This document shows positions 20,736 to 31,712 of a stretch of DNA of 64,000 nt, piece after piece. Below the pieces are notes generated by a model that had not been told where the DNA came from, made no database searches, and saw only the letters and a program-made list of their open reading frames with translations. How positions within the stretch are numbered: the stretch's first letter is position 1; the number at the start of each line of letters is the position of its first letter. A program made the position numbers and the translations under genes. The stretch is from Metamycoplasma auris 15026 (GTDB lineage Bacteria > Bacillota_I > Bacilli_A > Mycoplasmatales > Metamycoplasmataceae). The stretch is from positions 1-64,000 of the forward strand of contig NZ_AORI01000009.1 of assembly GCF_000367765.1 (NCBI RefSeq), read 5' to 3'.

Positions 20736-22889
20736 TTGATAGCGGCCTCAGCATCTGCAGGGCTATTATATGCATTCAACCAAAAAAATCATTTAGGTAT
20801 TAGTTATCTAAATCACAACCAAGCAACACCAGAAATTTTTAATCGTGGTGCTGCTGATACAAGAAATGCAGCAATCTCAAATACTGATAAAAATCTTAAA
20901 GAACTAACAAGTCCGATTGAAATTGAAGATACAAAACCAATAGTGCAACCCACTGAAATTTCTAAACCCGAAGTAACCCCAAAAGATGAACCTCAACCTA
21001 CCCCCAGTCCAGCTCCTGCGAAACCTGAAGTTAAAAAAGAATTAGAAAAGGTTAAAATCAAAATCAATGGTGTTGAAGTTGATGCTATTGTTGAAAAACC
21101 AGCAGGTAGAACCCTAAATCCTGCTGACGTTGCAGCTGGAATAACAAACCGTAATCCGTTTGTTTATGATCTAGTTGGAAGAGTTGTTTCTGTTGAGGTA
21201 ACTGAAAAATTAGAAAATGCAGTCGCTGGCGAATTATTGAATAATGATAAATTAGGACTTAAAGCATTTCAAACTTCATTTTTCAAAAGCTTCTCATTTG
21301 AAAAAAATGAAAATTATGACCCTGATTTATTTTTTAAACAAAACTATGATTATTGACAAAGAGTCTTACAACGTTTTCGGCAATTGCTAGATAATAAAGA
21401 AAAAGTGGTTAAGTTTCTAAAGGAAGGAAAAGCAGAAGAACTTGAAAAACAAAATTTTCCAAGTGATGATGTTAGATACGCTTGATTAATTCAAAATCTT
21501 GATTACTCTAAATTCAATAAACTGTCAGATGGTGCTAAAAAATTCTTAGCTCAAGGATATACTGCTACTGCTGATAATGTTTATATCAATGCAAACGGTG
21601 AACTTGACTCTCATGGATATGATGTACCTGCAGGATATAACAAAGTAACAACTCTTTATGAAAAACTAAACAAAGAAAGAAGAGTATTTAGTATTTCAGG
21701 ATATTATGGAAGAAATCCAGACCAAATTAATAAAGGTGAATATCCTGGTTGAGCAAAAAGAGATGCTACAGATAAATTTAAAGAATTTGGAATTGGTAGC
21801 GGTGATGACATTAAAGTCTTTGAATTAAGTAAAACTGAAGATGGCAAAGAAAGAAAAGAACTTGCTGTCGAAATTGATGCAGCTAATGAAGAAGGTTATA
21901 AAAAGACTCTAAAATTTATTCAAGAACTTCAAGAAAAAGGTAAAAGAATTACTTCATATCGTATTAGAAATATGGGTAAAAACGATCCAAACCAAGCTTT
22001 CAGAGAAATTATGAAAGCTCTACCTGAAGATCTGCCACATCTTGAGCTATTCTTTGCAGCTAGTGCAACAAATACTGCTTCATTAATTGAACTTGAAAAC
22101 AAGAAAATTAAAGAATTATCACTATTTACACTTGGTAATATCCATCTAGATGGCTGATCTATTAATCCTCTTGCTTTAAAAGGTGTTGAATGAGTGAATA
22201 CAATTGATTATTCAAACAATTATGGTATTCAAGATGCAGCTTCTAGAATTGTTTTCAATACACTTGCTTTTGAAGAAAGTGATATTGATACAAGTAAATC
22301 AAATTTAGCTGATAAATTCAAACGGATCAATGATGGTCTTAGAATGGCTTACTATGTAAGAAATAACGAAGGAATCTTCCAAGGAAGTTTTGGCCCTGGT
22401 AATAATCCTGACAATGATGAAGGGAATAGTAGTTATCCAACAAGACTTGATTTTTCTAGAGCTCCATCAATTAAAAGTCTAAAAGGTTTAGTATTCAGCG
22501 ATAAATTCAATTCTAATAATCGTCCAAGAAAACTAAAAAATCTAAAATTCTTCAATGATAAAAATTACTTTGAATTATCAGGCGATGATTTAGATGGTGG
22601 ACAACTAGATAGTGTTATGGCAATAGGCGAACCAGCTCCTCCAAAAACTAAGATTGAATTTAGTAATGGAAGAGAAACTCAAAAAATTAGAATAAAAGGA
22701 ACAAATACTCTAACTGATTCTGCTTTATCTAATTTAAGTGTTTTAATTTCACTTTCTGAAATTCCAAAAGTAGTCCAAGTGGATTCTTCAGCTTCTACCC
22801 TTAAGGAACAATTAAGTGCAAGAGGATATACAGTTGAAGATTATTCAGGTGGAAGTTCTTCATCATCAGATGATGATACATTTAACTAA
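20736..22889 (+). CDS. MIB: mycoplasma immunoglobulin-binding protein, copy 1 (5' frameshift)
   Basis: The body of this gene reads continuously to 22889 with TGA as Trp (717 aa from a TTG at 20736; the frame opens at 20700). It is clearly paralogous to the second MIB: GINYxNxNQ-like start, then FNRGAADTRNAAISN, a proline-rich linker, the EKPAGRTLNPADV and ITSYRIRNMGKNDPNQ segments, and an acidic C-terminus ending DDDTFN. MIB proteins bind antibody Fv/Fab regions at the surface so that MIP can cut the heavy chain. An N-terminal membrane anchor is split from the natural ATG (20680) by a one-base frameshift. The gene is probably off unless slippage or non-standard initiation occurs. It is followed after 64 bases by its MIP gene. 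Confidence 0.85.
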
Positions 22890-22953
22890 TTTATTTTGAT
22901 GCTTAGAATAAAAAATAGCGTATTGTATTTAAAAAAATAAGGATAAAAAACTT

Positions 22954-25557
22954 ATGAAAAAAAGTCTAAAGAATAATAAGCTTTTGTTTTCTTTAATAGG
23001 AAGTGCTACATTAGTAGCTCCTTTTTTATTGGCAATTTCTTGTGAAAAAAAAGAAAATAAAGAAAATGATGCCAATAAAAAAGAAGAAGTTGATAAAAAC
23101 TACACTGATGCAGCATTTAAAAAAGATGTAGCTGAATTTTCTACAAAACTTGAAGATATTTTTGACGTTTCTTTTACTAAGTTTTTCTTAGGTAAAAAAG
23201 AAAATGTTTATGCTTCCGAATTACAATCCCAACCTAGTTTTCTTGAACTAAGTTTCAAGGATAAAAACTTTAATAAAAAAATCGATGTTAGAGTTGATGG
23301 CATTAATGTTGAATCAAGATCAAATATAACTGGTCATGCAAAAGTTATTGTTGAATTAAGCAATAAGGCAACAAAAACAAAAGAAGTTAAAATCTTTGAT
23401 TTGGATGGACTTGCTACAAATCCCAATAATACAGACCATTCAGGTAATCGTCCTTCAAACTACACTCCTTCATCGCTAAAAAAAGAAGAACTTGAAAAAT
23501 ATATTACTTTGTCTCAAGAAGAGCGTTTCAAAATTGATAATGAAAAACATATAAAAGGGCTAAAAGATTATTTAGCTTTTGCTGCTGGTATTAAGGAATG
23601 AGAGTCACTAAGAAAAGATCTGAAAGCTAAACCCGATAAAATTTCTGAATTTAATGAAAAAGCTAAAAAATTAGGTCAAGATACTTTTGAAAATCAAGCA
23701 TACAAAGGATTTACTCTTCCTTCATATAAAAGCGATGGAAGTGGTGAAGTTGATGGTCTAGATATTCTACCAGGGCAAGAAATGCCAAAAAGACCATCTG
23801 AGATCGATGTTATTGGTAAATCAAATCCTGATGGCTCAATTGGACTTGCGCGTAAAATTGTTAATGAACATTATTTAGATATTGCCAAACAAACATATTC
23901 AATTCGTTTAACTAATTTAAGAGATTGAAAAAACGAAATTGCTAAAAATGAAGCAGATATTAAATACTTAAAAGAAAATATTGGCGAATTTGATAAACTA
24001 AAAAAAGATAAGTTAGAACAACTTCAAAAGGATAGAAAAGCAGTTGAAGATGAATTTAATAAGAAAATAGATTCCTTAGATACAACATTAAAGAAAAAAG
24101 AAACAGAAAGACGTGATAAGGCATTAGCAGACTATGATGCAAGCATAAAGCATTATGAATCTTTAGATAATGATAAGTATATTGAATTCCTAAAGAAACA
24201 AATAGATGAATTCAAACAAAAAGCCGAAAATAATAAGAAAGAAAAAAGAGAATTTATTCCTGAAAATGGAACAATGTGAATATTGGATTTTCAACTAGAT
24301 AATGATGGATATCCAACTAAATGATATTTTGGAACTAACTCACACGTTGCTAGAGCTCTAACTAATAATTTACAAAGTTTTTCAATTACAAAAGTTAGTG
24401 ATGAATTAAAGGTGGGCTCTCCTTTAAGACTATCATGATTAGATGATAATATTCATACATATGGATTTGATGAGAAATCTAAAGATGCTATTAAGAAAGT
24501 TTTTGATGGTACAGATTTTCTAAATGAAACTCATAAGGCCTGGGAATTCTTATCCAAAGAATCAAAGAAAAAGTTTCATGATTTGCATTCATTTGCAGAC
24601 TTTGCTGTTTTTGAAATTGATTTTAACAAGATAAAATCAGATAGTTTGACAATTAATGCCAATAACAAAGATATTAGAAGTAAGAAAAAATATATAAATG
24701 AAAATAATGGAAAATTTGCTCAAGAATTAGCCAAAGATATTACAAATAATTACAAAGAAAATACTACCAAACATATTAAATTTAAAAAAGAATCATATTT
24801 AAAAGATTATAATAAGATTGATTTTCCATTTAAAGGTGCTCTTAAACCTGAACTAGACCAACTTTATGCAGTTGGTTGACCTTCTTCTAAGGGTGATTTC
24901 TATCTAAAACAATATGTTGATGATGACCAAAGAGCAATGCAAGACATTTCCTTCAGTCTTTGAACAAATACTGAATTTGAATACTACGATATAAATGTTG
25001 TTAATGGTGAAAATTCAGTAGTAAGACCTGAAAATCTTGAGAAATTTAAACGTGGAAACTTCTTATCCTACCAAATTGGATATAGATCATTTGTTAATAA
25101 ACCAGGTGTTCTAGATACTTTTATAGCTTCTCCAAAAGCAGGTGATGATTTCATTGAAATAAATGGCAAAAAATATGCAAACATGGTTCTTGCATATATG
25201 CCTCGTAGATGAGCTCCAATCGGAGGAGCTTCAGGTTCTTCAATAAGAAATCAAAATAATGAATTAGTTGCAGTTTACTATGCAACAAATACATCTGCTC
25301 GTGTTGGAATGGCAGCTGCATTTAGATCTGAAGGATTTGATTATGAAGGTCTATATGGTAAATACAATCTACCTCAATATGATCTAATTTATGGTGGTGG
25401 AAAAGACCAAAAAAGTTCTTACAAGGATGCCCTTAAGAAAATGTATGAAAGTCAAAATGGATCCTTCAAAACAAATCTATTTAAAGATGGTTTAGATAAA
25501 GAAAATCCTGAATATAAATTTGATAAAGTTTTGACCTATTCAGATATCAATAAATAA
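22954..25557 (+). CDS. MIP: Ig-specific serine endopeptidase lipoprotein, copy 1
   Basis: The 867-aa precursor begins with a lipoprotein signal (MKKSLKNNKLLFSLIGSATL, lipobox LAISC near residue 30). A long coiled-coil segment (about residues 320-425) precedes a trypsin-like domain. The catalytic triad is visible as TNSHVARAL (His464), FADFAVFEIDF (Asp549) and GGASGSSIRN (Ser760). MIP cleaves the heavy chain of immunoglobulin held by MIB, releasing the VH domain. The enzyme is predicted to be membrane-anchored outside the cell through its N-terminal lipid. It shares the transcript of the upstream MIB and is followed by a terminator. All TGA codons lie at positions where the second MIP also has Trp. 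Confidence 0.92.
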
Positions 25558-25583
25558 TCTTAATTCTTTAGATTTTATTTCTT

Positions 25584-25614
25584 ACTCATAACAAAAAATG
25601 TTATGAGTTTTTCT
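25584..25614 (+). terminator. Rho-independent terminator after MIP copy 1
   Basis: ACTCATAACA (25584-25593) pairs perfectly with TGTTATGAGT (25599-25608) over a 5-base A loop and is followed by TTTTCT. It separates the two MIB-MIP pairs into two transcription units. Confidence 0.9.
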
Positions 25615-25670
25615 ATTGAAAATATATTGAATTTAATTGAGTTTTATTGAAGAAATTCAATCTATTTTTT

Positions 25671-25735
25671 GTTAAAATATTTACTTTATTTAATCTAGTA
25701 ATTAATATCTAAAAAAAGCAATCAAGGAGAAAAAA
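25671..25735 (+). promoter_or_regulatory. Promoter and ribosome binding site of the second MIB-MIP unit
   Basis: A -10-like TAAAAT lies at 25673-25678 and a strong AAGGAGA ribosome binding site at about 25724-25730. A 9-bp inverted repeat (ATTGAATTT at 25626-25634 and AAATTCAAT at 25653-25661) lies just upstream and could be an operator. Unlike the first unit there is no long homopolymer here. Confidence 0.5.
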
Positions 25736-25737
25736 AT

Positions 25738-27954
25738 ATGAATTCCTTAAAATCTAAAAAAACTAAAAAGATGCTTTTATCATTAGGAATTGCTATGTCT
25801 GCTGCAATTCCTTTAGGAGTGCTTTTATACTCTTTAAATCATAAAAATAATTTAGGTATTAATTACATCAATAACAACCAATCTAATCCCCAAATTTTTA
25901 ATCGGGGAGCTGCAGATACAAGAAATGCAGCCATTTCAAATTCAGATACTAATCTTAAAGAACTTACCAGTCCTATTGTCATTGAAGACAAGATAGAAAA
26001 AAAGATTAATCCAATTGAAGCTTTGAAAGAAGAAAAAAAAGAAGATACTCCAGTTGTATCCGAACCTGAAACAAATAAGATTGAAGCTCCTATAAGTGAC
26101 AACATTGAAATTAAAGAAGTAGAAATCAATGGTGTCAAGGTTATTTTACATGCTGAAAAACCAGTAGGTAGAAAACTAGATGACCGTGATATTAAAGCAA
26201 GAATAACTAACAGGGTTCCATATATCAATAAACATGTTGGCAAAGTTTTAAAGATTGAAGTTACAGATGCTCTAAAAGAAGCAACAGTTAAAAACTTAGT
26301 TGGTGGTGGCTGAAGTAGTTTGAAAAAGTATGCTAATACTTTTTTAAGTGATGATATTCCTTTAACTGCAACAAAAGAATTTGATCCAGAATTATATTTT
26401 AGAAATAACAGCTATGTTTGACAAAAAATGATTGATCGTTTTTGACGTTTGTTTGAAAGTGAGAATGTTGTTAATTTTCTAAAGAAAGAGGCAGCTGATC
26501 AGTGAAGAAGCAATACCTTACATTTTGGTTCCAAAGACTTAAAGTATGCTTGATTAATTAAGAATTTAGATTATTCTAAATTCACAACATTATCAAAGGG
26601 AGCTCTTGACTATCTTGAACAAGGATATACAGCGACAGCTGATAATGTTTATGTTGATGAAAATGGTCAGCTATCCTCATATGGTTTTGAACCTGCTCCT
26701 GGATATAATTCAGTTACAACAAGACAAGAAAAAGATAATAGAGAGCGGCGTGCTTTTGCTATTGATGGCTATTATGGAAGAAATTCAGGTGATATTGAAG
26801 CAGGAGAATATCCTGGTTGAACTAAAAAAATTGTTACCAATGATGAAACTTTTAGGAAATTCAACGTTGGTAATAATGATGGAATTGTAATAAGTGAACT
26901 AACAAGAAATAATCCTGATCCAAAACTTGAAGTTAACAAAGGTTATGTTGTAGAAATTGATGCAGCTAACCAAGAAGGATTTAGTAAAACTGAAAAGCTT
27001 ATTAAAGATTTAATTGATTCCAATATTCCAATTACTTCATATCGAATTAGAAATATGGGTAAAAATGATATCAACCAAAGTTTCAAAAGAATCTTCCAAG
27101 CGCTTCCTCAAAAACTTCCACAACTTGAGCTTTTCTTTGATGATCGTGCTACAAATACACAAGCTTTAATTGAATTAGAAAATAAAGAAATCAAAGAATT
27201 ATCAATTTATACAATTGGAAATGCTCTGCTAGATAACTGATCCATTAATCCACTTGCTCTAAGAGGAGTTGCTTGAGTTAATACAATTGATTACAATATA
27301 AATCTTGATTCAAGAAGTTACAATATGGCTTCAAGAATTGTTTTCAATACTCTTGCTTTTGAAGAAAGTGATATTAAAGAAAGTGAATCAGATCCAAAAG
27401 AAAAATTCAAGCGGATTAATGAAGGGCTAAGAATGGCTTATTATGTAAGAAATAATGAAGGAGTCTTCCAAGGTAATTATGGACCAGGGCTAGATCCTGA
27501 TGTTGATGAAGGAAATAATAGCTATCCAACTCGCATTGATTTTTCAAGAGCTCCTTCAATTAAGTCCTTAAAACATTTAATTTTCTATGATTACATTAAG
27601 GATTCTAATCGTCCTAGAAAATTAAAGAATGTCAAATTCTTTAATGATAAAGAATGATTTGAAATTACACCAGATGATTTAGATAATGCCCAATTTGATA
27701 GCGTAATAGCCCACCAAGAACCAGGGCCTCCAAGAGCTAAAATTGAATTTAGCAATGGACTTAGCACACAAAGTATTCGAATCAAAGGTAATAATGAATT
27801 AAGTTCTTCAGCAATTAGTAATCTAAGAATTCTTTTAAAATTATCTGAAATTGGTAAACCTATTCAAGTGGACAGCGGATCAGACAAATTAAGATCCCAA
27901 CTTCAGACTTATGGTTTTAATGTAGAAGATAGTTCTGATGAAACATTTAACTAA
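25738..27954 (+). CDS. MIB: mycoplasma immunoglobulin-binding protein, copy 2
   Basis: This intact 738-aa copy starts MNSLKSKKTKKMLLSLGIAM with an N-terminal membrane anchor (about residues 12-35). It continues GINYINNNQSNPQIFNRGAADTRNA, then a short Glu/Pro/Lys-rich linker, the KPVGRKLDDRDI segment, and the repeat-rich antibody-binding body with RIRNMGKNDINQ and FNTLAFEESDI. The C-terminus ends DETFN, as in copy 1. It is similar to copy 1 throughout but diverged at many positions, so the pairs are old paralogues and not a recent duplication. It probably binds immunoglobulin light and heavy variable regions and presents the heavy chain to its MIP partner, whose gene starts 22 bases downstream. 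Confidence 0.9.
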
Positions 27955-27976
27955 TAAAAATAATTAGGATAATAAA

Positions 27977-30466
27977 ATGAAAACAATAAAAAAAAGGAAA
28001 TTAATTTTTCCAATCTTTAGTATTTTTAGTTTAAGTTTGCCATTTTTTATTTTATCATGTGAGAAGAATAACAAAATAGGTTCAATTCTAAAAGAAAACT
28101 TCAATTCCAATAATAAAAATGATGAAAAAAATTCTTCATACAATAAACTTTTTTCTTCAATAAATCTCGAAGATCATTTTGATTTAAAAATCAAAGATTT
28201 ATTGTTAAATCTAAAAGAATTAACTTTCTTAGAATTACAAGAAAAAATCAAAGAAATAGCAATTGAACCTAAGAATAAAAATCTTCTAAGCGACTATGAT
28301 TTTAAAGTAAATGATATTACTTTAGAAAACAATAGTAATCAAACTAATGAAGCTAAAATCAATGTTACTATTACAAACAAAAATACTAAAGAAACTAAAA
28401 GTTTTCAATATAAATTACTTAATTTAAAAAATGAAAATGATTCATTAAATTATCCTAAATCTCTTAATCATATTGCAAACAAAGATGAATTCTTTAAGAA
28501 AGATAATGATGAATATATTGATACCTTAAAAAATCATCTAAGAATTTCAGCTGGAATTAACAATTGAAATGAATTTCGCAAAGATCTTAAGGCAACGTCA
28601 GCTAACCTAAAGGATTTCAATGAAAAAGCCAATAAAATTGGCCAAGATAGTTATGAAAATTTAGCTTTCAAAGGTTTTAGTCTTCCTTCTTATAATGCAA
28701 AAAATGAAGTAGAAGGAGTAGCTTTATTTGAAGGAAATGAAATAGGGAAACTTCCTTCTTTAAGAGATGCATCAGGGAAGGCCGATGTATACAAAACAAT
28801 TGGTTTAGCACGTAAAATTGTCAATGAAAAATATTTAGATATTGCTAAGCAAACTTATTCAATAAGTCTTACAAGAAAGAATTTATTTAGAAAAGAAATT
28901 TCTGAGTTAACTAAGAATATTGAATATTGGAAAAATGGTAATAAGCGATCTGAATTTCAAGGATTAATCAATCAAAAACTTAATGAATTAAGACATAATA
29001 AAGAACTTCTTGAACAAGAATGAAATAGAAGAATTAAAGAGAATCAAGAATCTAATTTAAATTCGGAATTGCAAAAAAGAAAAGAAGATGAATTAAAAGC
29101 ATATGATGAAAATATTGCTTATTATAGCAGCCATACACTACAAAAAGAAATTGAAATTCTAGAAAATAAACTAAAAGAATTTCAAGGATTTGTAGCAGAA
29201 GATCGCTACACATTAAGTGAAAATGGAACTATGTGAATTTTGGATTACAAGCTTGATGAGCAAGGATATCCAACAAAATGATATTTTGGAACTAATTCAC
29301 ATGTTGCAAGAGCTTTAAATGAAGATTTTCTTTCATTTGCCATTACAAAGATTAATAGTAATGTAAGCGTTGGAACTACACTAAATTTTTCAAGATTAGA
29401 TGATAACATTACAACTTTTTATTTCAATGATAATAAGAATGCAATTAAAAAAGTATTTGATGGAGTTGATTATTTAAAAGAAAATCCAGCTAACTTTTTA
29501 ATTCCGCAGCAAAAAGATAAATATAAAAACTTTGGTGCTTTTGCTGATTTTGCTGTTTTTGAAATTGATTTTTCAAAAATAACAAAATTTAGTACACAAT
29601 CTAATCAACAGAGTGTTGATGCTAAATTTGAATTTCTTAAAGAAAATAACTTAGCTCAAAATCTAGCTAAAGAAATTACTAATGATTATGCAAATCAAAA
29701 AGATAAGCATATTAAATTTAAAAAGAATTCATATCTAAAAGACTATAAAAAAATAGCCATTCCAAAAAATAAAAAACCAAATGAAGACCAAGAATATCTT
29801 TATGCAGTTGGTTGACCACAAAGTACAGGCGATTTTTATTTTGATAGAAGCAATATAGAGCTTCTAGAGCAAACGCGAATTAATTTTAGTCTTTGATTTA
29901 ATAGCGAATATGAATACTTTAATGAAGAAATCAAAAACCAAAATTTCAATCTAAAAAACAAGCATGACAAGGGAAGTTTTTTATCTTATAATCTAGGATA
30001 TCGAACATTTAAAAATTTACCTGGACTTTTTGATACATTTTTAGCAGTTCCTAAATTTGGTGATGGCTTTTATGAATTAAATGGCAAAAAATATATCAAT
30101 ATATCTTTAGGTTATATGCCACTAAGATATGCTCCAGTAGCTGGAGCTTCTGGGTCTTCTATTAGAAACCAAAATAATGAATTAGTTTCAATTTATTATG
30201 CAACTAATTCAATTGGAAGAGTCGGTCTTTCAAGTGCATTTAGATCCGAAGGATTTGATTATCAAGGTCTATATGGTAAATATAATTTGCCTCAGTATGA
30301 TTTAATTTATGGTGGTGGAAAAGACCAAGCTAAATCCTATAAAGATGAACTAAAAAAACTTTATGGAGATTCTTTTAAAACTAATCTATTTAAAAATGGG
30401 CTTGGAAAAGAAAATCCTGATTTTAAATTTGGTAATATCTTATCTGCAAAAGATTTGAATAACTAG
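27977..30466 (+). CDS. MIP: Ig-specific serine endopeptidase lipoprotein, copy 2
   Basis: The 829-aa precursor has a lipoprotein signal (MKTIKKRKLIFPIFSIFSLS, lipobox FILSC near residue 30). It shares the layout of copy 1: a diverged N-terminal region, a coiled coil (about residues 305-400), and a trypsin-like domain with TNSHVARAL (His442), FADFAVFEIDF (Asp524) and GASGSSIRN (Ser725). The catalytic segments and the last 110 residues are nearly the same as in copy 1, while the region just after the lipid anchor differs strongly. That pattern suggests different partner or substrate preference. It ends in a terminator hairpin before the rplJ leader. Confidence 0.92.
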
Positions 30467-30478
30467 ATTTTAATACTC

Positions 30479-30515
30479 AAATTCATAGCCAAAAATAGCT
30501 ATGAATTTTATTTAT
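30479..30515 (+). terminator. Terminator after MIP copy 2
   Basis: AAATTCATAGC (30479-30489) pairs with GCTATGAATTT (30498-30508), an 11-bp perfect stem, followed by TATTTATTT. Confidence 0.85.
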
Positions 30516-30557
30516 TTAAAAAAAAATTACAACTTATATTTTTATAAAAAAATATGA

Positions 30558-30563
30558 TATAAT
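30558..30563 (+). promoter_or_regulatory. rplJ promoter -10 box
   Basis: A consensus TATAAT (30558-30563) in the context TATGATATAATG precedes the ribosomal leader RNA by about 7 bases. The -35 is weak. Confidence 0.75.
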
Positions 30564-30569
30564 GCTAAC

Positions 30570-30650
30570 GCAATATATGAAGACAGTAACGGCCTAAAAA
30601 AAGCTTAATAATGTTACCAAGTATGTGAAATGTTTTTGTTATTGCAATTT
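30570..30650 (+). ncRNA. Ribosomal protein L10 leader RNA
   Basis: GCAATA (30570-30575) pairs with TATTGC (30640-30645) to close a structure holding an inner stem GTAAC (30586-30590) with GTTAC (30613-30617). Position just before rplJ and the nested-stem layout match the L10 leader, to which the L10(L12)4 complex binds to repress rplJ-rplL. Sequence details were not aligned to the family model. Confidence 0.65.
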
Positions 30651-30676
30651 ATTAATATCAAACAAGGAGGAATCAA

Positions 30677-31174
30677 ATGAGTGCATTAAGAGATGCTAAA
30701 GTTTTGGTTGTTGATGAAATTGCTAAAAATCTTAATGAATCAAAAGCTTTATATGTAGCTGCTTATAAAACTCTAGATGTAGCTGCGCTGCAAGTAATTC
30801 GTAGAGAATTAGCTAAACATGGTGTACTTTTAAAAGTATATAAAAACCGTTTAGTAAAACAAGCTTTAAAATCAAATGATAACCAATCTTTAAATGACTT
30901 TTTAGTTGGTCAAAATATCTTTGTTTTTGCTAAAGAAGATGATTTAAGTTCTCTAAAAGCTTTAGTGAAGTTTCAAAAAGATTTTCCTGCATTGGAATTA
31001 GTAGCTGGAATTTATGAAAACAAAGTTGTTGATGCAAAAACTTTATTGGAAATATCAAAACTTCCTTCATACGAAGAATCACTTATGATTCTTGGAAACT
31101 CATTACTTGCCCCAATTAGAAATTTAGCAATTGGTCTAAATGAGTTAGTTAAACAAGGAAAAGTATCAGAATAA
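30677..31174 (+). CDS. rplJ: 50S ribosomal protein L10
   Basis: The 165-aa protein has the normal length and features of L10: an N-terminal RNA-binding domain with LNESKALYVAAYKTL and the basic KVYKNRLVKQALK strand, and a C-terminal helix (LLAPIRNLAIGLNELVKQ) that carries L7/L12 dimers at the base of the ribosomal stalk. AAGGAGG precedes the ATG. It is transcribed with rplL from the TATAAT box at 30558 and probably autoregulated through the leader RNA. Nothing is unusual about it. Confidence 0.97.
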   Translation: MSALRDAKVLVVDEIAKNLNESKALYVAAYKTLDVAALQVIRRELAKHGVLLKVYKNRLVKQALKSNDNQSLNDFLVGQNIFVFAKEDDLSSLKALVKFQKDFPALELVAGIYENKVVDAKTLLEISKLPSYEESLMILGNSLLAPIRNLAIGLNELVKQGKVSE

Positions 31175-31202
31175 TTATAAATAAATAAGGAGATATATAA
31201 AA

Positions 31203-31574
31203 ATGGCAAAATTAACAAAAGAAGAATTCGTTTCAGCGCTAAAAGAAATGAATATTAAAGAAGTAATGGAATTAGTTGAAGGACTAAAAGAAGAATTTGG
31301 AATTGACCCAAGTGCTGTTGTAGCAGCAGCTGCACCAGCTGCAGCAGAAGCAGTTGAAGAAAAAACTTTATTCAACGTTACTCTAAAATCAGATGGTGGC
31401 AACAAATTAGCTGTTATTAAAGCTGTTAAAGACATTTTAGGATTACCTTTAATGGATGCTAAAAAATTAGTAGAATCAGCACCAGTATTACTAAAAGAAA
31501 ATGTTAAGAAAGAAGAAGCTGAAGAAATCAAAGCTAAGTTAGCTGAATCAAAAGCTGAAGTTGTTCTAGATTAA
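31203..31574 (+). CDS. rplL: 50S ribosomal protein L7/L12
   Basis: The 123-aa protein has the N-terminal dimerisation domain (MKELNIKEV-like helices), an Ala/Pro-rich hinge ([13 protein letters not shown], residues about 40-53), and the C-terminal factor-binding domain with the [15 protein letters not shown] motif. It forms the flexible stalk that recruits translation GTPases. It follows rplJ by 28 bases with an AAGGAGA ribosome binding site. A hairpin with T-run follows, giving partial termination before rpoB. Confidence 0.97.
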   Translation: MAKLTKEEFVSALKEMNIKEVMELVEGLKEEFGIDPSAVVAAAAPAAAEAVEEKTLFNVTLKSDGGNKLAVIKAVKDILGLPLMDAKKLVESAPVLLKENVKKEEAEEIKAKLAESKAEVVLD

Positions 31575-31586
31575 TAATTAAATAAA

Positions 31587-31622
31587 AAAACGAGCTTTGT
31601 ATAAGCCGTTTTTGTCTTTTTT
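31587..31622 (+). terminator. Terminator/attenuator between rplL and rpoB
   Basis: AAACG-a-GCTT pairs with AAGC-CGTTT with one bulged base, followed by TTGTCTTTTTTT. Such an attenuator between rplL and rpoB is common in bacteria and sets the ratio of stalk protein to polymerase. Confidence 0.7.
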
Positions 31623-31628
31623 TATAAT
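31623..31628 (+). promoter_or_regulatory. Possible rpoB promoter (-10)
   Basis: TATAAT at 31623-31628 lies right after the T-run of the rplL terminator and 85 bases upstream of the rpoB start. The leader holds an ATGCGCAT palindrome (about 31637-31644). It could provide a separate rpoBC transcript. Confidence 0.45.
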
Positions 31629-31712
31629 ACATATATATGCGCATACATATGGGCAAAATTAGAGAATGAAATTCTCATTCATAACAAAAAATAAATTATA
31701 TTGAGGTTAGAT

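Noticed and set aside
31701..31712. TTG at 31701 as the rpoB start
   Set aside because: It overlaps the GAGG ribosome binding site that serves the ATG at 31713.
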